Shown here one piece after another: positions 56,063-64,000 of a DNA stretch of 64,000 nt. The position numbers were made by a program, and so were the translations under genes. The DNA is taken from positions 365,253-429,252 of the forward strand of contig NC_031768.1 of assembly GCF_001522545.3 (NCBI RefSeq), in the 5' to 3' direction. Position 1 is the stretch's first letter, and each line of letters begins with the position of its first letter. The notes beneath the pieces were generated by a model. It saw only the letters and a list, made by a program, of their open reading frames with translations. It was not told the origin of the DNA and did not search any database. Source of the DNA: Parus major (taxonomy: Eukaryota; Chordata; Aves; Passeriformes; Paridae).

Positions 56063-57422
56063 CTACGTGAAGTAATGTGGCTTCTTCACATTGATGCCGT
56101 ACTCCGCCAGCGCCGGTGTCAGGTCCTCCATGGTCAGCGTGTACTTCTTGTCCTGGGGGACACAGGGCAGGTGGTAACAGCAGGGACCATGGGGTGACAT
56201 GCCCCAAGGTGCAAGGGCAGGTGTGTCCTGGTCCCAGAGGAGCTGCTGGGCAACATGAGGGCATTCCCAGCTCCCCACATTCTGTTGCTCTGTGCCCTCA
56301 AACATCCCCAGACACCTAGTACCATATCCCATTGGCTTTGCAGAGCCCCTGAACTCCTGATACACCAGGAGGGGGTCCCCAAGATCCCCCACTCCAGCTC
56401 CTCCTCAAGGCCAGAGCTGCATCCCCTGCTGGGATGGGGGGGGCACCAAAGCGTGTCCACAAACTCAGTGCCCCCCTCATGTCCCCACCAGCACCTACCC
56501 ACCTGCGGGGCCCCATCGTAAGGCTGGCAGGTTTTGGGATTTCTGCACCCCATGTTCCTGCATTCCGTGGCTGCAGGCTCAGCCCCATCCCCAGAGGAGG
56601 TTCCCCAGTTCCCGCAGTGCTGTCACCTTGCTCTTGCTGCGGGAGCTGCCCGAGGCCGTGCCCTTCATTTTGCAGTGCTGTAGCGCATCGTTGGCGATGT
56701 CTGAGATGAACTTCTGTGCTGCCAGCGAGATCAGGCGGATTCTGCGGGGCAGGGACCGTGTCAGCGAGGGGACAGAGGTCCGCGGGCCCCTCTGCCGGAC
56801 CCCCACGGGGATCCTGCTACTCCCGCCCATCTCGTGGCCACTCACATGCGGGGGTCCGAGGCCTCAAACCCTGCCCGGTTCAGGTAATACCCTGTGACGG
56901 CATCCGGGATCTGGGAAGGGAAGAGGTGGAACAGCTCCACGGCCTCGTGGGAGCGTTTCCATATCCTGTATCCCGTCGCACAGGAGCCGCCCCGTATCCC
57001 AGTACCGTGGGACCTGCCCCGTGTCCCGTCCCGTCCCGTCCCACAGGAGCCGCCCCGTGTGTCGGTACCGTGGGCGTGTAGTCCTCCAGCTGCATGAGGA
57101 AGTCCACGAGCGGCGTGGTGGATACCACGGGTTTCACGTCTCCGTTGGCCGCGGGCGGCACGTACACGCCGTTGGACATGGCCCCGTCCGGGGGGGCGGC
57201 CACGGCCGCGGACACCGGCACTGCGGGACAGCACGATCGATGCTCGGAACCCCGCACGCCCGCGCCCCGCCGACACCGCCAATGGGGGACGGCACGCTCG
57301 GCAGGACCCCGAGACATCCGCAGTTACCGGACGCCGCCCCCCCGGCCAGAGCGTCCCGCGGCGCTTCCGTGCGCGGGGCCCATCCCCGCCGTCCCCCATC
57401 TCGACTCACCGGGCCCCCTCCC
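56063..57422 (-). CDS. TAF10: Transcription initiation factor TFIID subunit 10, first exon in gap
   Basis: Four exons are fully visible: 57220-57069, 56910-56846, 56741-56627 and 56152-56063. The first coding exon must end at a donor (CCCG|GTGAGT, 57410) right next to the assembly gap and is otherwise unseen. TAF10 is a histone-fold subunit of TFIID, SAGA and ATAC. Visible sequence covers the conserved linker ([20 protein letters not shown]), the histone fold ([52 protein letters not shown]), [13 protein letters not shown] and the C-terminal [20 protein letters not shown]. All visible junctions are in phase, including the isoleucine codon split between 56846 and 56741. A copy of the exon 2 donor edge lies just inside intron 2. 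Confidence 0.97.
56975..57070 (-). repeat. Duplicated TAF10 exon-2 donor edge
   Basis: The true edge CCCACG|GTACCG at 57069 recurs about 55 bases into the intron as CCCACG|GTACTGGG near 57010, both followed by ACGGGGCGGCTCCTGTG. The donor of the copy is intact. Confidence 0.8.
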
Positions 57423-57770
57423 NNNNNNNNNNNNNNNNNNNNNNNNNNNNNNNNNNNNNNNNNNNNNNNNNNNNNNNNNNNNNNNNNNNNNNNNNNNNNN
57501 NNNNNNNNNNNNNNNNNNNNNNNNNNNNNNNNNNNNNNNNNNNNNNNNNNNNNNNNNNNNNNNNNNNNNNNNNNNNNNNNNNNNNNNNNNNNNNNNNNNN
57601 NNNNNNNNNNNNNNNNNNNNNNNNNNNNNNNNNNNNNNNNNNNNNNNNNNNNNNNNNNNNNNNNNNNNNNNNNNNNNNNNNNNNNNNNNNNNNNNNNNNN
57701 NNNNNNNNNNNNNNNNNNNNNNNNNNNNNNNNNNNNNNNNNNNNNNNNNNNNNNNNNNNNNNNNNNNNNN
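57423..57770. other. Assembly gap over TAF10 exon 1 and promoter
   Basis: There are 348 unknown bases between the TAF10 first-exon donor and the TPP1 poly(A) region. The gap hides the TAF10 start codon and its Ala/Gly/Pro-rich N-terminus. Confidence 1.
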
Positions 57771-57825
57771 CGCCCCCTGGCGGATGCGCGCGCACAAACA
57801 CAGCAGCTGGGCGGGGCTTCGCGTG

Positions 57826-57831
57826 TTTATT
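57826..57831 (-). promoter_or_regulatory. TPP1 polyadenylation signal
   Basis: AATAAA on the minus strand, about 130 bases after the TPP1 stop codon. Confidence 0.85.
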
Positions 57832-57854
57832 GGCCCCGCCTCCAGAGCCGCGGC

Positions 57855-57955
57855 CTTCCGGTGTCCGGCCCCGGTGTCCGGCCCCGGTGTCCGGCCCCGG
57901 TGAGCGGCCCCGGTGAGCGGCCCCGGTGAGCGGCCCCGGTGTCCGGCCCCGGTGT
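57855..57955. repeat. GGCCCCGGTGTCC minisatellite in the TPP1 3' UTR
   Basis: About eight units of a 13-base repeat alternate between GGCCCCGGTGTCC and GGCCCCGGTGAGC, filling nearly the whole short 3' UTR. Confidence 0.9.
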
Positions 57956-57960
57956 CCTGG

Positions 57961-60900
57961 TCAACGCGGCCCTAGGGCCCGCAGCAGGCGTGGGAAGTTG
58001 GGCGTGCCCCAGCCGGTGACCGGATCCCAGGCGGGGGTGGCGCAGAAGCCCTGGCCCTGCACGGTGCCGTCCAGGCAGGACAGGTGGCAGCCCTGGATCA
58101 CCTGCAGGGACCAGCCTCAGCACGGCACACCCGGGGCCCCCCAAGTCCCGGGACAGCGACCTCCGGGGCACAGGAGCCACTTGGTACAGGGATACCATGG
58201 GCACGGGGACCCTGCCCACAGCCCCCTGGAACCAGGGACAGCCACCCCTGGAATCCCTGAGACAGGAATTCCAGGGATGTCCTGGGACACAGAGACCCCC
58301 ACAATGTTCCCCGTGGCACAGGCTGCCCCTGCCCCCTCAGGACACTGGCAATGTGGGACATCACACTCAGCTGGACCCTGGAACCTCCGCAGTCACTGGA
58401 CACTGCTGCCCTGGCCACACAAAGGGACCTGCCCCACAAAGCTCACAGGAGTCCATGGGGACCCCCAGGATACCACTCCCATGGGAAGGGCATAGGGACT
58501 CTCTCATGCCCCCCAGCAGGACACTGCTGGCCCTGCCCCAGGCACAGCTCTGGGAGCGGGAGCCCCAGGACAGCCCCCTCAGCCCTTGGAGTATGCATGG
58601 CCTTCCCAGCCCCATGGACAAGTCCACCCCAGGCCTCAGACCAACACTTCAGAACACCCCAAGTCCCCTCAGCCCCCAGTACAGCCCCATCCAGCCTCCA
58701 TCCCCTACCCCACTCACATCATAGAACGCATCACCAAGCCCTTGCTTCTGCAGCTGGTAGAGAGCGGGGTTGAGAAAGCCCAGAGGTGCCAGCCCCCGTT
58801 GCAGGCGCCGGTCATTGATCAGTGCCACCATGCCTGCCACCACCGGTGTGGATGCCTGCATGGACAGAACCCCTCAGCCCAGGGCCCCCCCATCCCGGAG
58901 GGCAGCGGGGGATGAGCTCCTTACCGAGGTCCCCGACACCCAGGGCAGTGGGATGCGGTTTGTCACTACCCAGTAGTTGTCAGAGAGCGCAGCCAGGTCG
59001 GGGTATGCACGGCCGCTGCTGTTGTAGTAGGAGCTGGGTGGCAGCTTTGAGGCTGAGTGCAGGAATTGCCTGACAGCAGCGGCCTGGGGATGGCACAGCC
59101 CGCGGTCATCCCCAAAGTCCGCAGTCATCCCCTAACCCAAACTCCCAGCCTGGCAGCGCAGGTGTCCCTCACCTGGTACTCAGGCATGGGGAAGATGTTG
59201 CTGAAGCCACCCCCACTGATGTAATCCGTCACCTCCTCTGTCACCAGGAAGGGGTTCTTGAAGGACGTGCCACCCACAGTAGTGACATAGGGGCTGGGGA
59301 AACAGGGGGACACTGCAGCTGGGCACACAGCTGCCAGGGCCTCAGCAGCTACCAACAGCCCCTTCTGCCACCATATAACCTTGCCCCACAAACCGAACAA
59401 ACCCCCAAGAGCTGCACAGACTGCAGCTCTGGGGTCTGGAAGCATGGTGGTGAGGACCCTCAGGTGACCCTCCAGGGGCTCCAATGCCAGCAGGGACAGG
59501 GCTGGCAGTGCCCTGCAGGTCTGTGTTGACCTCTCACACCCAGCTCCTGCCCTCACTCACCTGGAGGCCGGGAAGCTGGGCCGGAACGTGTGGTTCCCAC
59601 TGTGCACCCGCCGACACCCAGCACCGTCATCACCTGCCAACACAGACAGGTGACAGGTGACCACTGCACACCAACAGATGGCATGTGACCATGGCATCCC
59701 AGCCACCCCTCCCACAGCCCCCCTTGGTGCTCAGGCTCTGCCTTGCCAGGCCTTGGCTGTACCTGAGGCAAACAGGATGGTGAGGCCGCGGGCCGCCGCC
59801 TTCATGAACTCAGTGTTGACGCGCTCCATGTAGGCAAGGGACAGGCTGTCCTCGTCGTCCCCATAGCTCACTGAGTGCACCCAGGGCAGTGCTGACATGT
59901 TGCTGAGCAGCAGCAGCCAGGCCAGAAAGGGCTCCTGGCTCTCGTGGCGCCCTGCAAGGACATTGGGGAAGGGACACGAAGGATAGCTCCTCCAACACCA
60001 GGGACAGGGAACAGCACGAGGAGTCCTGTCTCATCAGACCCAGCACCTTCCTATGCAGTACAGCCCCAGGGGCTCCTTCCTGTGAGCCATAGAGTCACAG
60101 CACATCCAGCCCGGAGCTCCATGAGCTCATCTCACGGCTCCTTACATTGCACCAATCTTCAGCTCAGCCCACGGGGTTGGCAAGAGGGTCATCCTTACCC
60201 CAGGACAGGGAGCTACACTCACACCCCTCTCCAAGACTCTGCTCCAGGGCTGCAGCCATGTGGGCACCAGTGGGGCCTCAGCTCCTCCTCTGGCAACAGG
60301 TCCCAGCAGAGCGGTGGATGTGCCACCTCCACACATTCCACCTGCACCTGCCCAGGTCCCTCCCTGCCCTCCAGCCCTCTCCACTGGGAGGGGAGCAGAG
60401 CCCCAGCCACCCCCACTCACTCTTGGTTGCCCATGTCACTTCCCACATCAGTAACTGTGTGGGGGCGAAGGGAAGGGCAGTGCTGGGCTGCTGTCACTGA
60501 CACCATCAGGGACAGGGCCACTGTCCCTGGGGCACTCACCTGCTCAGCCAGTTCCCAATCTGGGACAGACAGTGCCCCAAGCACTGTGTTCACATTTGTG
60601 CAGGCTGTTTAGCAATTTGTTTTCCCGAATTCCCTCACTCTCCCTCATCTGCTCCACTGGGAGACTCGTGGGTGGGAGCTCAGCTCCAGCAAGGCTGGAA
60701 AACCCCATGGGAGGAGGGCTGTGCCCTCCTTCATGGGAGCTGAGCAGGACAGCTGCTCCACATGGTGCCAGCAATGAAATCCCTGCTTCAGGATACTCTG
60801 GACATCGAAGATTCACACGGTTCAAAGCCACAACACAAACCAGGAGCAATGGCCCTAGGAGCTGGGAATTGGATGCCAGCTCTGACTTGGGGAGCGCACA

Positions 60901-63344
60901 GAGTGCACTCCTACAGCAGTTAGGAAAGCACCTGGGGCTGTACTACAGCCAGCTGTCTGCACAGTCCTGCAAGCCCTCCCCTCACTCCTCCAAGCAATCC
61001 CCTCCCCTCACACCTCCAAGTGCTCCCTTCCCTGCTCCAGGCACTCTCCTCGCCCCTCCAAGCACTCCCCCCTCCCCCCTGGGACTCTTCCCCAGTACCT
61101 GCATTGCTGAAGACCCAGGTGGAGATGTTGGCACCTGTGCTCATGATGTACTCCACGTCCAGGCTGGCCTCCAGCCCGGCTTTGCCATGGCCCTGGTGCC
61201 CCACCACCCGGTCCACCTGCGTGCGGTGGGCAAAGCTACTGCCAAAGAGCTGCATGAACTCTGCCAGGTCAGCTTGGTGGAAGTACTGCTCAAGAAACTG
61301 TGGAACACAGAGGAACACGTTGTCTTCTCTTGAAAAAATAACAGAACAGTTGATGCTGACCTAGAAAATTGTCCAGCACAGGTACACCAGGTACTCCCAG
61401 CAGCCGAGGGACACCCAGCTGTTCCAAGATTCCCTGCACAGCACCAATCCCTAGGACTGCCATGGCACACAGGCCTCCAGTTGTTACCTGTGCACAGGCC
61501 TGGCTGTTGTTGGACAGGAGTCCCACGTCCCCCCCTGTCATGTTGTATCTCTGGCGCAAGATGGCCGGTGTCACACCCAGGTGGAACGATGCTCTTGCCA
61601 ACTGTGGGTCCTTCCTGGCCCTGGCTCCGCTGACTGCCTTGTGCTCCTTGGGGAACCGGTGCATCCCACCCACTGCAGCAGAGCCCAGTGGGATGGGAGA
61701 AGCCATCAGGGCGCAGAGCCCCGGGAAGGCAGGACACAGCCCTCGGGCTCTCCATCACCAGCCCCATGTCTACATGGGCAGGCCGATAGCAGGGCTTGAA
61801 GGAGCCCAGCCCTGCAGCCCCGGCCCAGAGGAAGAGTCTCCTCAGCCTTCCCACAGCTGAGCCATGGCCTCAGCTTGGCACCCTTGCACTTTTCATGGGA
61901 TTGTCACTGGATCCCATGTAACAGGGATCTGCAGGAGGGAGGTTTGTCCCCCCAGAAGCAGCTGCACCTGAGCTCCGCAGCCTCACCTCCCCCGGGTGGG
62001 ACGTACCGAAGTCCAGGTGCTCTGCGAGTTCTGCAGGGACCGTGTAGGGCAGCGGGGACCGCACCAGGCTGCGCTGGCCCTGCACGTACCGGTGAAACTC
62101 GGCCCCGGGGAGCAGGCGCTCGGCCATACTGCAAACACAGGGACAGCCACTGTGGGGTGGCACAGGACTAGCACAAAGGGACAACCATCGAAGGACAGGA
62201 TAGGGCCAGGAATGAGGGACAGCCACTATGGAGTGGGACTGGACTAGGACACGAGAACAGCCAGCACAGGATGGGACAGTTAGTGAGACACAGGGACAGC
62301 CACCACAGGGTCACCAGAGCCAGTTCCAGCTCTTAGGGCTCACCTTGCAGGCAGGTAACACTCCAGAAAGTCAAGGGTGATGACACTCTGGCAGTCCTCT
62401 ACACCATGGCCTTGCAGCCATTTCAGAACTGTCATCAGTGTGGATGGGGAAGGCTGGACCAAGTCCCTCAGCTGCTCCAGGGACAGGTACTGCCCTGGGA
62501 GGCACAGAGGGGTTAGATCCCCTCCTAGGCCCCGGGGGTCACAGGGCCTCAGGGATGTGGCTGTTACCGTATTGCGGGGACTGAGGGTCTGAGACAGCCT
62601 CGACGAGGCGGGCAAGGTGGGCAGTGCCACGCTGCCGCAGGGCGAAGGTCAGCTGCAGCGGGTGTCCAGGATCCACACGGCCAGCATGGGCCCAGCCAGG
62701 AGGAACGCTGCAGGGTGGGCGGTGAGCGGGGCCAGCACCGGCACCCCAGCCTGGCCCGGCCCGGCCCACGGCCCCGGACCTACCGGAAAGGCTGGTCCCG
62801 CTCCAGCGCCAGCCCCAGGGCGCAGCTCCAGGCGGCCGCACACAGCGCCAGCACGGCGGGGATCCCCCAACACCTGCAACGGGCTCAGGGGAGCGCAGGC
62901 ACAGCAGTGGGGAACCGGGGCTGAGCGGGGACGGAGCCACGGGTCCCCGTCCCCAGGGAGCCCCGCCGGATTCCGCCGAGCCCCCGTGACCCGTCTGACA
63001 ACCCCCCAGCCCGGGTCTGGGCAGCCCCGCCGGAGATCCCCGAGTCCCACCACCGGGGAGCCCGTCCGGCCCTGTCACTGGGGAGCCGCACCCGCCCCGC
63101 GAGCCCTCATCACCGGGGAACCGCGCCTGACCCTCCGGTCCCCGCTCCCCCACCACCAGGGAGTCTTGTCGGACACCCCGAGTCCCCGTCACCCGGGAGT
63201 CCCGTCGCACCCCCGCGGTCCCCATGGCTCCTGCGTCCGGAAAGCACCCCCGCCCCGTTACCTCCCCCCACCGGGGAGTGCCCCCGTGTCCCTGTGCCCC
63301 CGGGGCCGGGCCGCCCCGCTCCGTGCCCATTACCCCCGCGCCAT
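57961..63344 (-). CDS. TPP1: Tripeptidyl-peptidase 1 (lysosomal sedolisin)
   Basis: Thirteen exons join in frame to 572 residues: 63344-63334, 62873-62784, 62707-62568, 62494-62344, 62128-62007, 61672-61488, 61297-61099, 59951-59763, 59633-59561, 59293-59173, 59083-58925, 58855-58718 and 58101-57961. The enzyme removes tripeptides from protein N-termini in the lysosome; its loss causes CLN2 disease in people. Exon 1 encodes only four residues before the signal peptide ([18 protein letters not shown]). A propeptide follows. The mature enzyme shows the sedolisin catalytic residues: EASLDVEY (Glu and Asp), SGDDGAGC (oxyanion Asp) and SGTSASTP (Ser, across the exon 11-12 junction). [13 protein letters not shown] and NHTF are potential glycosylation sites. 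The C-terminus [19 protein letters not shown] is typical. Confidence 0.98.
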
Positions 63345-63420
63345 GCCGCCGTGGTCACGTGTGCGAGCGCGTGACTCCCGCCACGTGGGGCACCAAAACA
63401 GCGGTCACGTGAGCGCCAGC
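63345..63420 (-). promoter_or_regulatory. TPP1 promoter with three CACGTG (CLEAR-type) boxes
   Basis: CACGTG occurs at 63356-63361, 63382-63387 and 63406-63411, within 70 bases upstream of the TPP1 ATG and spaced 26 and 24 bases apart. The first and third are in GTCACGTG context. TFEB and related bHLH factors bind GTCACGTGAC-type sites in lysosomal genes, and TPP1 is a known member of that network. Confidence 0.75.
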
Positions 63421-63660
63421 CACGGGGTGGGCGGGGCCGAGCGGGACAGGGCGGGGCCGAGCGGGGCCGGGCAGGACAGGGCGGGACGGGACGGGACGGG
63501 ACGGGACAGGGCGGGGCTGGACAGGGCGGGTCCGGGCGGGGCGGGGCGGGGCAGGGCCGGGCGGGGCGGGGCGAGCGGCGGGACCTGGCGGGGCGGGGCC
63601 GGGCGGGGCCGGGCGGGGCGAGCGGCGGGAGCGGCTCCAGCGGGGAGGCCCCGCTTACCG
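63421..63660. repeat. GGGCGGGGCC-rich block upstream of TPP1
   Basis: Dense repeats of GGGCGGGG, GGGCCGGG and GGGACGGGAC form an Sp1-box-rich, G-tract-rich CpG block likely to be part of the TPP1 promoter island. Confidence 0.7.
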
Positions 63661-64000
63661 GCGGTCCGAAGGGGCGGTTCAGACACGGCAGTGCCCGCCC
63701 CCGCCCCCTGTTCCCGCCCCTCTCCCGGGCGTTTCCCGGCGCGGTGCGGACCTGTTCCCGGAGGGACGGCTTGGGATTCGGCCGAGGGTCCGTGTCGGGC
63801 TCCCGGGCTGAGGGGGAGCCAGGACTCCGTGCAGGGCTGGTCGTCCCAGACTGCTGGGGGCGGGAGGCAGTGGCCGTTGTAAGGCTGGGGGTCCTGGTCC
63901 GGTCTCGGGCCGGGCGGGCCGGGGGATTAGGGGTCCCATATAGGAGGGGCTGCTGGCAGTGGTGCAGAAGTTACACAGAAGACAACCATTAATGAACATC
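63661..64000. other. End of window upstream of TPP1
   Basis: No gene is recognised. DCHS1 would be the next neighbour in human, but no cadherin-like sequence is visible here. Confidence 0.4.

Overview
The window is vertebrate genomic DNA. It is most likely from a bird microchromosome: it is very GC-rich with very short introns, it is dense in minisatellites, and its only recognisable transposons are CR1 LINE remnants. A turtle or crocodilian source cannot be excluded from the sequence alone. There are four assembly gaps, at 2571-2815, 10149-10707, 29848-30152 and 57423-57770. The gene order matches my recollection of human 11p15.4, from CNGA4 to TPP1.

Layout, left to right: CNGA4 (+, its 3' part), CCKBR (+), SMPD1 (+), APBB1/FE65 (-), an intergenic block with a CR1 remnant, TRIM3 (-), ARFIP2 (-), TIMM10B (+), an FBXW7-like gene (-), RRP8 (-), ILK (+), TAF10 (- , first exon lost in a gap) and TPP1 (-). 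I rebuilt each gene exon by exon from splice sites and checked the reading phase at every junction. All junctions close in frame except in RRP8, which carries a one-base frameshift and one unresolved junction. CAVIN3, HPX and DNHD1, which I remember between these neighbours in human, are not present in the intervals where they would be expected.

The genes are not an operon. They are neighbours kept together by ancient synteny, with convergent pairs (SMPD1/APBB1, TIMM10B/FBXW7-like, ILK/TAF10) and divergent promoter pairs (ARFIP2/TIMM10B, RRP8/ILK). SMPD1 and TPP1 are both lysosomal hydrolases. The TPP1 promoter has three CACGTG boxes of the type bound by TFEB.

The most unusual gene is at 39745-46489. 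It is a complete second copy of FBXW7 (dimerisation region, F-box, WD40 propeller with the three degron-binding arginines), joined in frame to an N-terminal ComEA-like tandem helix-hairpin-helix domain and a long acidic segment. The second notable pattern is regional. Coding edges together with their splice sites have been tandemly duplicated into adjacent introns or UTR in at least five genes. The extreme case is seven copies of one APBB1 splice-donor edge. A third is an open 18-bp repeat that adds about 25 hexapeptides to the predicted C-terminus of CNGA4.
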